From Alphaproteobacteria bacterium (GTDB lineage Bacteria; Pseudomonadota; Alphaproteobacteria; JANQMY01), in assembly GCA_028289425.1 (NCBI GenBank), contig JANQPL010000001.1, positions 62,001 to 126,000 on the forward strand: a stretch of 64,000 nucleotides of DNA, read 5' to 3'. The notes beneath the pieces were generated by a model. The model saw nothing but the letters and a program-made list of their open reading frames with translations, was not told where the DNA came from and searched no databases. Of this stretch, positions 26,897 to 36,071 are shown piece by piece. Positions within the stretch are counted from its first letter, which is position 1. Each line of letters opens with the position of its first letter. Position numbers and translations under genes: made by a program.

Positions 26897-29185
26897 CTAT
26901 TCTCCCCGCAGCACAAATTGAGCGCCAAGATCCGCTTCGGACGAACCCCCGACAAAGACTTCAAACCGACCTGGTTCGACACGCCACGTCATGTCAGGTC
27001 CCCAAAAACCAAGTGCGTGCGGATCGATATCAAACCTGATCGTTCTACTCTTCCCGGGCGCTAGGGAAACTTTCTGAAAAGCCTGCAGTTCACGGATGGG
27101 TCGAGTGACGCTACCGACGAGGTCCCGCACGTATAGTTGCACCACTTCTTCACCCGTTCGATCACCGATATTGGTTAGTGTGACCGATACGCCGAGCGAC
27201 TGATCATGCGCGATGTCCGCCGCATCCAAACGAAGGTCCGTATAATTGAATTGCGTATAACTTAATCCGTACCCGAAGGGGTATTGCGGCTGGGAAGACG
27301 TATCAATGTATCTCGCTTTAAAGCGGTCCGCGCGTTCAGGAACGTCAGGACGTCCTGTATTTTTCCGGTTGTAGTAGATAGGACACTGGCCGGACGCTGT
27401 GGGAAACGTCATGGGCAATTTGGCTGAGGGGTTGTAGTCCCCAAACACGACATCGGCGACCGCATGGCCCATTTGCGAGCCGAGAAACCATGTCACCAGG
27501 ATGGCGTCGGCATTGTCGGCAAGCCATGGGATGGCTAATGGACGTCCATTGCGCAGTAACACCACAATGGGCTTGCCTGAAGCCTTCAATGCTTTGGCCA
27601 ATTCCATTTGTGGTTTTGGAATTGTGATGTCCGCGCGCGACTTGGCCTCTCCGGACATATGCTGCCCCTCACCCACGGCGAGAAGAACAATGTCCGCCTG
27701 TGAGGCGGCCGCAATTGCCTCGTCAATCCCGCCATCGATAGCTTTTTCGATTCCGCTGCCTTTAACGACGATGAGAGAATCCGGGCTCATCAACGCCGAT
27801 CGAATTCCGTCCGCGAGATTCACCGATTCATCATTCCGTCCAAAGATACTCCAAGGCCCATTAAGGTGTTCATTCTCTCGGGCGAACGGACCAATAAGCG
27901 CGAGGCGCTTGATGTCCTTGGCCAGGGGAAGCACATTTCCCTGGTTCTTCAGAAGAACGATTGATCGCCTGCCTGCATCGCGTGCCAGGTCGACAATCGG
28001 TTGGCTGCCGATAAGGGTCTCTTCTCGCTTTTTGTCGAAGTAACGAAAAGGATCGTCAAAGAGTCCAAGGCGAAATTTGTAACGCAGAACGCGTCTGACG
28101 GCGGTATCGATTTGGCTTTCTTGCACACGCCCTTGGCGGACCAAGTCTACCAGATGATCATTATACAGACCACTTTGCATGCTCATATCCAAACCGGCGT
28201 TAAGCGCTAGGCTGGTCGCGTCCTCTTCATCTGCGGCAAATCCGTGAGCCACGAGCTCTAAATCAGAGTTGAAATCGGAAACGACGAATCCATCAAAGTC
28301 CCATTCGTCGCGCAGAATCTGTTTGAGGAGGAACGGGTCGGCTGTCGCCGGCACGCCATTGATTTCGTTGAAAGCCGACATGATGGCGCCGGCACCGGAA
28401 TCGATCGCAGCCTTAAACGGCGGAAGATAGTGTTGTCGCAAGGTCCGTTCAGAAATATCAACTGTATTGTAGTCGAGTCCGGCTATGGCCGCCCCGTACG
28501 CCGCAAAATGCTTTGGCGTCGCAAGCATGGTGTCGAATGACGACAGATCAGCGCCCTGAAAGCCGCGCACGCGAGCCGACGCGAAGAGGCTGTTAAGCAG
28601 GACATCTTCTCCGGCCCCTTCGACCGAGCGGCCCCAACGGGCATCCCGGGAAACATCCACCATCGGCGCGAAGTTCCAACTTATCCCTGCGGCCGTTGCT
28701 TCCTGAGCGGCAGCGCGTGCCGTTCGTTCCGCCAAGGAGGGCTCAAAACTCGCGGCCTCGGCCAAGGGGACGGGAAAGACCGTTCTGAAACCGTGGATCA
28801 CATCCGCCCCGAAGATGAGCGGTATCCCCAGGCGAGATTCGTTGACGGCGACCTCCTGGTTACGCCGCAGCAAATCGACACCAAACCCATTAAATATCCC
28901 GGTCACCTTGCCGGCGCGAATTTCGTCGAAACGTTCCTCTGCGGGCTTGGGCTTGAACACAGGATTCACGGGATCGTGGTTCAAGGCCTCAAATGATGTG
29001 GCATACAGGCTGAGTTGTCCGACTTTTTCCTCCAAGGTCATCCGGCCAAGAAGGTTGTCGATAAAGGTATCCTCGTTCTTCATCGCATCTTCGGCGGCCG
29101 AACTACCGATAAAAGAAAAAGCCGTCACAGCGAACAAGGGAGCAAGCAGTAATTTTATGGCATTGCTCCCCTGCGCTTTCATCAT
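26897..29185 (-). CDS. Glycoside hydrolase family 3 (beta-glucosidase type)
   Basis: A 762-residue exported GH3 enzyme of BglX-like length. A signal peptide (1-31) precedes the (beta/alpha)8 domain with PLIFGADVIHG, PKHFAAYGA, and VVSDFNSDLE carrying the likely nucleophile Asp304. The alpha/beta sandwich domain (with GEGQHMSGEAKSRAD and PIVVLLRNGRPLAIP) and a C-terminal fibronectin-like domain (about 650-760) follow. It releases terminal beta-linked sugars; the exact sugar is unknown. It is the second gene of the operon, 46 bases after the TonB receptor. ATG 29185 is followed by a second Met. Confidence 0.94.
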   Translation of the reverse strand: MMKAQGSNAIKLLLAPLFAVTAFSFIGSSAAEDAMKNEDTFIDNLLGRMTLEEKVGQLSLYATSFEALNHDPVNPVFKPKPAEERFDEIRAGKVTGIFNGFGVDLLRRNQEVAVNESRLGIPLIFGADVIHGFRTVFPVPLAEAASFEPSLAERTARAAAQEATAAGISWNFAPMVDVSRDARWGRSVEGAGEDVLLNSLFASARVRGFQGADLSSFDTMLATPKHFAAYGAAIAGLDYNTVDISERTLRQHYLPPFKAAIDSGAGAIMSAFNEINGVPATADPFLLKQILRDEWDFDGFVVSDFNSDLELVAHGFAADEEDATSLALNAGLDMSMQSGLYNDHLVDLVRQGRVQESQIDTAVRRVLRYKFRLGLFDDPFRYFDKKREETLIGSQPIVDLARDAGRRSIVLLKNQGNVLPLAKDIKRLALIGPFARENEHLNGPWSIFGRNDESVNLADGIRSALMSPDSLIVVKGSGIEKAIDGGIDEAIAAASQADIVLLAVGEGQHMSGEAKSRADITIPKPQMELAKALKASGKPIVVLLRNGRPLAIPWLADNADAILVTWFLGSQMGHAVADVVFGDYNPSAKLPMTFPTASGQCPIYYNRKNTGRPDVPERADRFKARYIDTSSQPQYPFGYGLSYTQFNYTDLRLDAADIAHDQSLGVSVTLTNIGDRTGEEVVQLYVRDLVGSVTRPIRELQAFQKVSLAPGKSRTIRFDIDPHALGFWGPDMTWRVEPGRFEVFVGGSSEADLGAQFVLRGE

Positions 29186-29231
29186 GTTGCAAGGCTGATC
29201 GATCCGACTGGCCTAATCCGCACTTTCGTTC

Positions 29232-31526
29232 CTAGAACCTCAGTGCAACGCTTCCCCCGAAGCGGCGCTGAGCATTTCGCGGGATGATTTGGAAGAACCC
29301 ACCCGGATCATTGATAAAGACCTCACCAATTGTCGCCGCATATGACTTGTCTCCAACGTTTCTGACAAAGAAACTCGCTTCGATGCGATCATTTGGAGAA
29401 ATGACGCCGACAGCCAGGTCGACGAGCGCATAACCATCTTGCACCGTTCCTGGATTCTGATTGATGGCGAACTGAACCTCCGATTGGTAATTCGCGTTAA
29501 CTTGCCCGTATACCCGCGGACCGTCGCCGCTGATCGGCTTTTCATAGCGAGCCTGAAGATTGAACTTCCATTCCGGCGAGTTCGGCAAGCTCCTGCCCGA
29601 AACATCCTGTATGGTGCCTCCGGTCACTGCCATACATCCTTGGGCCGCGGTTTGACCGGCAAAGCACGCTGCATTGGTGAAGGAACTAAAGAACGCATCT
29701 GTAAAGCCGACACCGCCCGTGAACGAGAGCTCGTCCGTCGGGTCCCAAACTGCCGTAAGCTCAACACCTCGTGCAACAGATTCACCGGCGTTCAACAAGG
29801 ATGCCGCAGCCGTCGCACTATTGAACGCTTGGACCTGCAGGTTCTGGAACAGGCTGTAGAAGAGATTCAGATCGATGAAGACATTGCTCCATCCGAATGG
29901 ACTTCCGCGAAAACCAAGCTCGAAGGCGTTGGCGGTTTCAGGGTCGACTGCGCCAGCATCCAACACGGCGGTCGTAATGCCCAAGGTCGCGTCAAATGCC
30001 AGCCCCTTGTACCCCCGGGCGTAGGTGGCAAATGCCGTGAATTCGTCTGTGATATCGTATTGAACCCCAGCACGGCCGATCACTGCAAAGTCTGTTGCTT
30101 CGTCCGATCCTTCAAACCCGTTGAAAACAGCCGTTTCAAAAGAGTTTTCCTCGTAAATAAAACGTATGCCTCCGATCAAAGACAACCGGTCCGTCACACC
30201 AAAGGTGGTGTCACCAAATGCTGAAAGGTTTGTGTTATCGACGTTAAGTGTAAAGAAACTGTCGGTCTCAAACGGGGCAAGACACGGGCTTCCCACAGCG
30301 AGGCCCGCAAAACAAAGTTGAACGTCCCGATCAAAGAATCGATCCGTTTCGTTTCGAAAATAGAAGAGACCGAGTACATAGTCGAACCGGCCGTCGGTAT
30401 TGGATGTCAGGCGAAACTCTTGTGTCACTGTCGATGTCGCTGGAGATGCGCCCTGCTGCAATCCGACAGCACCCGTGACGGGAGCACTGCCTGTCGATCC
30501 GAAGAAGTCCGTATCGCCCAATGTCAGGTTTTGCGACCAATCCCTGTAAGCCGTCAATGAAGTCAGCGTTACCGGACCTAAATCCGCCTGGACCTCGAGC
30601 GACGCACCCCATTGTTCGTAGTCATCAACTTTGTCGATTTCGTTTGAAATGTCCGTGTTGACCGTAGACGGTATAACACCGGCTGCCAGTGTCAGAATAT
30701 CTGTACCCGCTGCCTCCCGTAGCTGAAGATCACAGCAATTGCGGCGTTGCGAAAGATAGTCGCCGCTAATTTTCACATAAACGTTGCTGCCGACATCGAA
30801 ATCGAGTTTGGCGCGCACCCCATAGGACTCCTCGGCACCATCCTCAATGCCGAGAAACACATTGTCATAGTAGTCGCCAAATTCTCGATAAAATCCCGTT
30901 ACCCTGAAACCCATATTGTCGTTAATCGGTCCGGACACGGAAGCATCGACTCGATACTCATCCAACTCGGCGCCTCTGAATTTTAAAGAGGCTTCAAACT
31001 CCTCCGCCGTGTCCTTGGTGATATAGCTGATGACCCCCGCTGACGAGTTCTTTCCGAACAGGGTCCCCTGCGGTCCACGCAGGACTTCAATACGCTCGAT
31101 GTCGGAAAACTCCACAAGGCCACTTCCGTTTCGGGCCAAAACAACACCATCGATAACAAAAGAGACACTGGGCTCGACTGTGACGCTGAAAACACTTGTG
31201 CCAACACCACGGATACGGACGGCTGTACCGTCCAGGCCCACAGCATCCGCAATAGTAAGTGACGGAACAAGCAGCGAAAGATCCTGAACATTATCGAAGA
31301 AGACGCGATCTAGCGCGTCTCCGTCCACGACGTTCACTGCGACGGGCACTTCGAGCAGCGTTTGTTCGCGCCGCTGGGTGGTCACGATCAGTTCATCCAT
31401 CGTTTTTGCCGTACCGGCGCTAGAAGGTTCTGCGCCTTGTGCAAAAACTTGCCCCCCCCACAAGAATGCACATGACAGAGCACCGATCACGGCGGTGCAC
31501 GCACCAATTTGGTTGCTGTATTTCAT
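29232..31526 (-). CDS. TonB-dependent outer-membrane receptor (glycan operon)
   Basis: A 764-residue receptor with a signal peptide (MKYSNQIGACTAVIGALSC, cleaved near VFAQ), a TonB box DELIVTTQR, a plug (ERIEVLRGPQGTLFGKNSSA, ISYITKDT) and a barrel ending in SVALRF. The ATG at 31526 has GGGAGTAGG upstream; an in-frame TTG 102 bases further out would give an unlikely N-terminus. It heads the GH3-permease-sulfatase operon, so it probably imports oligosaccharides produced at the cell surface. The promoter region holds a dyad motif that recurs before the GH97 gene. Confidence 0.94.
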   Translation of the reverse strand: MKYSNQIGACTAVIGALSCAFLWGGQVFAQGAEPSSAGTAKTMDELIVTTQRREQTLLEVPVAVNVVDGDALDRVFFDNVQDLSLLVPSLTIADAVGLDGTAVRIRGVGTSVFSVTVEPSVSFVIDGVVLARNGSGLVEFSDIERIEVLRGPQGTLFGKNSSAGVISYITKDTAEEFEASLKFRGAELDEYRVDASVSGPINDNMGFRVTGFYREFGDYYDNVFLGIEDGAEESYGVRAKLDFDVGSNVYVKISGDYLSQRRNCCDLQLREAAGTDILTLAAGVIPSTVNTDISNEIDKVDDYEQWGASLEVQADLGPVTLTSLTAYRDWSQNLTLGDTDFFGSTGSAPVTGAVGLQQGASPATSTVTQEFRLTSNTDGRFDYVLGLFYFRNETDRFFDRDVQLCFAGLAVGSPCLAPFETDSFFTLNVDNTNLSAFGDTTFGVTDRLSLIGGIRFIYEENSFETAVFNGFEGSDEATDFAVIGRAGVQYDITDEFTAFATYARGYKGLAFDATLGITTAVLDAGAVDPETANAFELGFRGSPFGWSNVFIDLNLFYSLFQNLQVQAFNSATAAASLLNAGESVARGVELTAVWDPTDELSFTGGVGFTDAFFSSFTNAACFAGQTAAQGCMAVTGGTIQDVSGRSLPNSPEWKFNLQARYEKPISGDGPRVYGQVNANYQSEVQFAINQNPGTVQDGYALVDLAVGVISPNDRIEASFFVRNVGDKSYAATIGEVFINDPGGFFQIIPRNAQRRFGGSVALRF

Positions 31527-31932
31527 CCTACTCCCCATCGCTCTTGTTACCCGCATGCGAGCGTTCTTTTGTGCAATTGTCTGCGAGCACGCCTTCACAC
31601 TCGTGTGACTATTTCCTTTTGTGCTCAAGTGAATAATATTGAATGGTTCATTTTATTCAATCCTGAATATTCTTTGTTGAATATTTTTCTGGTCTAATTC
31701 GCCGTTTGTGACAGTTCGGCAACAGTCGAGGCCGCAACAACCCTACAAATTCAGTAGACGGCTCATTACTTGTTGACGACTTTCGCGACTGCGAAACACC
31801 GCACTCGGATAGCTTCGTATTGATGCGACTAGTCGCGAGCACCATTTGCATTCCGTTTCTGTGCCGCTAAGTTAGTGAATCGAGAAATGCATCCTCAGAA
31901 TTGTATTTTGAGTAAATACATCAGGAAGTATT
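31527..31932. other. Divergent regulatory region between TonB receptor and TetR genes
   Basis: This gene-free stretch of about 400 bases is AT-rich over 31600-31700 and contains the dyad listed separately. No small gene with a ribosome-binding site is visible. It presumably holds the promoters of both flanking transcription units. Confidence 0.6.
31654..31669. promoter_or_regulatory. Dyad operator TATTCA-N4-TGAATA upstream of the TonB receptor
   Basis: TATTCA (31654-31659) and TGAATA (31664-31669) form a 16-bp inverted repeat. Further TGAATA or TGAATG half-sites lie at 31630, 31640 and 31678. The flanks CATTTTATTCA-N4-TGAATATT are the same as at 34850-34872. The site is 128 bases upstream of the receptor start and in the region shared with the divergent TetR gene. 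Confidence 0.5.
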
Positions 31933-32538
31933 ATGAGAGCTTCGACCAAGCGCCGACCAACTCAAAAAAGCGAAGTTACACGCCAGAAGCTCTTGGAAGC
32001 GGCGGTAACGTGTTTGTGGAAATACGGTTATGCCAACACGACGCTCGAAACGGTTGCAGCCGAAGCCGGCATGAGCCGCGGTCCGCAACGATACTATTTC
32101 CCGACCCGTATCGATTTGATGCTCGGCGTCTGGAAACATCTTTCAGAACAACTTGTTGAAGATTATTGGGGATTCGATCAACCGGACTTGTCTTCAAGGG
32201 AACGTCTCGACCTGATGATCGATGCTTCGATCAAACGTGCCGGGTCACGAGCTCACACTGCGGAGCTCGAGTTGAAGCTTGCTATTCGTGGCGACTCTCC
32301 ACTGAAATCCGTATTGAGTCCGCTCATCAATAGACGCGAGCAAGACGCCGATGAGCGGTGGGTCAAACTCTTCAAAGATACGGGCCGCTCAAGATCAGAT
32401 CTCATTGCGACACGCTATATGTTGGTTAGCATGGTTCAGGGCTTGGCTATTCAACGGGCAACGGGACGCCCGACTGCGCTCTTAAAACGCATAGAGAAAG
32501 AGCTGCGCGACATTTCCCACGAGTTGATGGGGCTCTAA
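31933..32538 (+). CDS. TetR-family transcriptional regulator
   Basis: A 201-residue regulator with the TetR HTH at about residues 15-65 (TRQKLLEAAVTCLWKYGYAN, TTLETVAAEAGMSRGPQRYY, FPTRIDLM). The C-terminal part is helical with an ADERW motif. It is divergent from the glycan TonB operon and convergent with the GH97 gene. It is the natural candidate to bind the TATTCA-N4-TGAATA dyads before those units, although TetR control of glycan genes is less usual than LacI or GntR control. The ligand is unknown. Confidence 0.88.
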   Translation: MRASTKRRPTQKSEVTRQKLLEAAVTCLWKYGYANTTLETVAAEAGMSRGPQRYYFPTRIDLMLGVWKHLSEQLVEDYWGFDQPDLSSRERLDLMIDASIKRAGSRAHTAELELKLAIRGDSPLKSVLSPLINRREQDADERWVKLFKDTGRSRSDLIATRYMLVSMVQGLAIQRATGRPTALLKRIEKELRDISHELMGL

Positions 32539-32600
32539 AGAAGTTACCGGCTGAGCGTCTCGGTCATGCTGCGCGGACGCGCCAAGAGTTCGTGGAACCA

Positions 32601-34775
32601 TCAGCGGTCTTCCACATGCTCGAAGCGGATTGCCGCGCCTCCGCCTGGCGCCAAAATGAGGTTCAGCATCTCCGTAGAGCTGACGGCCTTCTTTTCAATG
32701 GCGATGTCATACGGAGATGTATCCCAATGAGCATTGTCACCGTCCCGGTAGATGTGCGCCGTGTAGTTCATGCCGTCATCAAGGAAAGTAAGCGGTAACT
32801 TCAATGCTCTCTCATTTTCATCGGTTAGCGCCCCTAAATACCAATCCGCTCCACCCTTCTCTTTGCGTACAAAGACCACAAAGTCGCCGACTTCCCCGGC
32901 AAGGGCCATTGATTGGTCCCAGTCCGTCGGAACATCTTTGATGAACTGAAAGGGCCCCGGTCGCGCGTCATAGTTCTCCGGAAGATCCGCGGCCATTTGG
33001 ATCGGACCGTAGATAACGACATAAAGAGCAAGTTGTTTGGCAAGAGTCGTTTGCACCCTGTTATCTTCATCGCTCCGCCCAAGCTCTTCACTGACAGGCG
33101 GCTTCCTGTTCGGCATCAAGTCGAATATGCCGGGCGTGAAGTCCATTGGACCGGCCAGCATTCGTGTGAACGGCAGAATCGCCGTATGTTCGGGCGGATT
33201 AGGGGGCGTGCCCCAGGCGTTGTATTCCTGCCCGCGTGCGCCCTCTCGAGTCACGGCGTTTGGATATGTTCGCCTAAGGCCAGTATCTTTAACCGGTTCG
33301 TGCGGATTGATACTGATTTTGCGTTTGGCAGCCTCTTTGAGAACCATGAGGTGATGATTTACCGCCACTTGACCGTCGTGCCATTCGCGGCGCGTTATCC
33401 CACCGCTGTCGGTTTTTCGGAGCGAACCTCCGTCAGACACATATCCCGTTTTTGTATGCCGCATTCCATATCGCGCATTGAAATCGAGAGCGGCGTGTAG
33501 CTGTTGTTCGTAGTTTGTAAGGTTGCCAAATGTTTCATGGTGCCCAATGAGCCTCACACCCTTGCTGCGGGCGTAGGCCGCCACGGCTTCAATATCAAAA
33601 TCGGATGTGGGTTGGGTAAAATTGATTTTTGTGCTGATTTCGTGTCGGCTCGCATCCCATCCCGTATTCCATCCCTCGACCAATACGCCTGAGAATCCGT
33701 TCTCCGCAGCAAAGTCAATATAGCGCATCGCCTCTGCCGTCGTCGCGCCGTGATGGCCTCCCCTCTGCCAAAACGTCTTGTCCCGAATATGCATCGCCCA
33801 CCAAATGCCGATGTATTTGCCGGGCTCGACCCAGCTGACATCGCCGAGCGCGTTCGGCTCATTCAGATTGAGAATTAAGTCGGAATTCAAAAGTCCAACA
33901 GCGTCCGCTGAGATCTGGATCGTGCGCCACGGCGTCGTGAATGCCCCTTCTTTTTTTACCAGCGTCCCGTCGGAGCGGGGAGCCAAATCAGCCTTGAACA
34001 CGGCCGGCCGGCGTTGATCAAGGGCCATAGCGGCGTAATCAATAAGCGCGGCCTCATGAATACTGATGTGAATGCCGCTCTGTGTACGAACCGTAAAGGG
34101 AGTATGAACACGATCGATGGATGTAAGGTCCGTTGTCCGGTAGAGGTACTCGTAGCGTCGCCAGTTGCGGCCTGGAATCCACCATGCGGTCGATCCCTTT
34201 GGCAACCGAAATTCCGTCAGTTCATCGACGATACTTAGAGGGCCGTCGGCAAATGCATCCGGAACTTCATATCTGAAACCCAACCCATCGTCGAAGATGC
34301 GGAACCGGACGCCCAACTTATGCGAGGGGGTTTTGTCCGATATGAACCGGACAAAAAGCTCGTTGTGGTGATCGCGGACGAAGCGCCGTTCGCCCCAGGG
34401 CTGTTCCCATGTTGTGTCAGCAGTTCGACGGTTGAAACTTTCGATTTTCATGCCCTCTGCCAGGCCGGGTGTGTTCGCAAACCGCAGGCCTATACGGGAT
34501 GGCCCGATCACTTCGGTGCCCCTAAAGAGCACTTTGTAGATGGGTCGACCGAGGGGATCGACGTCCGCCTGGATCGAAATTTCGCCGTTGGGCGATGAAG
34601 CGGACGTCTCAGCGGCACTCGGGGTCACATACCCCGACAACCACACGCAAATAGCGGCAAAGCAAAGACGGCCCGCGGAATGTCGCGCGGTGCTCGATTT
34701 TCTTTGTGGAAGAAATTGGGAAGCGGAGCCGGCCTCGGACCTCAGCTTCAGGCCACCAAGTCTCTTTTGAGACAC
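32601..34775 (-). CDS. Glycoside hydrolase family 97 (alpha-glucosidase/alpha-galactosidase type)
   Basis: A 724-residue exported enzyme. An N-terminal signal anchor (LCFAAICVWLSGYVTPSAAE) follows a ~35-residue basic leader. The GH97 N-terminal beta-sandwich (about 60-300, with GIGxRF-type GLRFAN and RRFVRDHHNELFVRF) precedes the catalytic barrel: VEPGKYIGIWWAMHI, GFSGVLVEGWNTGWD, GVRLIGHHETFG, and a C-terminal sandwich ending NLILAPGGGAAIRF. GH97 contains inverting and retaining members and I cannot decide which this is. The GTG start at 34775 has GGGGGGA upstream. It is transcribed apart from the nag genes, with its own dyad operator. Confidence 0.9.
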   Translation of the reverse strand: MSQKRLGGLKLRSEAGSASQFLPQRKSSTARHSAGRLCFAAICVWLSGYVTPSAAETSASSPNGEISIQADVDPLGRPIYKVLFRGTEVIGPSRIGLRFANTPGLAEGMKIESFNRRTADTTWEQPWGERRFVRDHHNELFVRFISDKTPSHKLGVRFRIFDDGLGFRYEVPDAFADGPLSIVDELTEFRLPKGSTAWWIPGRNWRRYEYLYRTTDLTSIDRVHTPFTVRTQSGIHISIHEAALIDYAAMALDQRRPAVFKADLAPRSDGTLVKKEGAFTTPWRTIQISADAVGLLNSDLILNLNEPNALGDVSWVEPGKYIGIWWAMHIRDKTFWQRGGHHGATTAEAMRYIDFAAENGFSGVLVEGWNTGWDASRHEISTKINFTQPTSDFDIEAVAAYARSKGVRLIGHHETFGNLTNYEQQLHAALDFNARYGMRHTKTGYVSDGGSLRKTDSGGITRREWHDGQVAVNHHLMVLKEAAKRKISINPHEPVKDTGLRRTYPNAVTREGARGQEYNAWGTPPNPPEHTAILPFTRMLAGPMDFTPGIFDLMPNRKPPVSEELGRSDEDNRVQTTLAKQLALYVVIYGPIQMAADLPENYDARPGPFQFIKDVPTDWDQSMALAGEVGDFVVFVRKEKGGADWYLGALTDENERALKLPLTFLDDGMNYTAHIYRDGDNAHWDTSPYDIAIEKKAVSSTEMLNLILAPGGGAAIRFEHVEDR

Positions 34776-34854
34776 TTCGTCCCCCCGCTTGTCTGTACTG
34801 CCATGCTGCAGATCAACGCTTGGCGCTACGTAACAATACGCACCAAGCGCATTT

Positions 34855-34870
34855 TATTCAGATATGAATA
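34855..34870. promoter_or_regulatory. Dyad operator TATTCA-N4-TGAATA upstream of GH97
   Basis: TATTCA (34855-34860) and TGAATA (34865-34870), with flanks nearly identical to the site at 31654-31669 (19 of 23 positions shared, differing only in the central four). It is 80 bases upstream of the GH97 start, between it and the end of nagA. A common regulator for the TonB operon and GH97 is likely. Confidence 0.5.
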
Positions 34871-34904
34871 TTTTTAACAGTGAAATCCGTTCGTCTACGT
34901 ATCT

Positions 34905-36071
34905 TTAGGCCGTCGCGGGCTGTCCATGCGTCGGGGCTTCCTCTCCCTTTATCCACGTGCGCTGCACCTGCAGGTCTGCATCCATCGCGACAAGGTCGGC
35001 GCGGTACCCCGGCGCAATCCGCCCCACCGTCGTTCCAATTCCGAGAAAATTCGCCGGGTTTGAGGCCGCATACAACGCTGCGCGCTCCAACGGAACCCCG
35101 AGCGTCTCTCCGGCGTTGCGGACGGCCGTTGCCATGTCCAGGCAAGCGCCCGCTAGGGTTCCGGACGGTCCTCTACAGGCACCGTCAACGACTTCTATTT
35201 TGCGCCCGTGCAACCAAAAGCTGGACAACTCCGTGCCGACGGTAGGCATAGCGTCCGAGATGAGGATCAGTTTATTTGCGGGTTTCATTGCCGTCGCGAG
35301 TTTCAAGACGGACGGATGCACGTGATGTCCATCGATTATCAGACTACACCAACAATTGTTGTCTTCGAGAGCGGCGCCAACCACCCCGGGCTCACGGGCC
35401 GCCAACGGCGACATTGCATTGAACAAATGGGTGACACCGGAAACCCCGCGGGCCAGCGCTTCTTTCATCTCCTCATAGGTCGCGTCGCTGTGACCAGCGG
35501 CGATTATGAACCCCCGCTCCGACAGAATAGATATCAACGAAGGCTCACACAGTTCCGGCGCCAGCGTAACCAAAGTGACGCCGCGCTTAAGTAAAGACAG
35601 CTGTGCGACATCAGCACCCGTCAACCTTCGGAAGCGCGAAGCGTCGTGTATGCCGTCGCGCTTTTCATTGAGAAACGGGCCCTCAAGGTGGACCCCCAAA
35701 AGACCCGGAACTCCCATCTCCATCGCCTTGTGGACCGTCGCCATAAAGCGTTGAATGCCATCCAGATCGGCGGAAATCAGCGTTGCCAAAAAACCGGTCG
35801 TGCCCGCCCGGCGGTGAGCATGCGCGATTTTCGAGATATCGTCGACGGTGCTGTCCGGCTCGAACAGCAGGCCGCCACCGCCGTTAATCTGAATATCGAT
35901 GAAACCGGGCACTAGGAACATGCCCGTCAGATCTGTGACGCAGTTTTCGCCCTTTAGCCGTTCCAAAGGCGCTACCGCCGTCACATAGCCACTCTCGACG
36001 ACAACCGCATGGTTATCGACAAAACAGTCATTCACTAAAACTCTGGCGTTGGCGAGTACGGCTTTCTTCAC
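34905..36071 (-). CDS. nagA: N-acetylglucosamine-6-phosphate deacetylase
   Basis: A 388-residue NagA of normal length. It removes acetate from GlcNAc-6-P in the cytoplasm. Metal and substrate motifs are present: FIDIQINGGGG, GVHLEGPFL, AAGHSDAT, VTHLFNAMSPL, ISDAMP and the NPANFLG segment near the C-terminus. The GTG start at 36071 overlaps the deaminase stop (GTGA), so translation is coupled. It is the last gene of the GntR-deaminase-NagA operon and supplies GlcN-6-P to the SIS-type deaminase. Confidence 0.95.
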   Translation of the reverse strand: MKKAVLANARVLVNDCFVDNHAVVVESGYVTAVAPLERLKGENCVTDLTGMFLVPGFIDIQINGGGGLLFEPDSTVDDISKIAHAHRRAGTTGFLATLISADLDGIQRFMATVHKAMEMGVPGLLGVHLEGPFLNEKRDGIHDASRFRRLTGADVAQLSLLKRGVTLVTLAPELCEPSLISILSERGFIIAAGHSDATYEEMKEALARGVSGVTHLFNAMSPLAAREPGVVGAALEDNNCWCSLIIDGHHVHPSVLKLATAMKPANKLILISDAMPTVGTELSSFWLHGRKIEVVDGACRGPSGTLAGACLDMATAVRNAGETLGVPLERAALYAASNPANFLGIGTTVGRIAPGYRADLVAMDADLQVQRTWIKGEEAPTHGQPATA

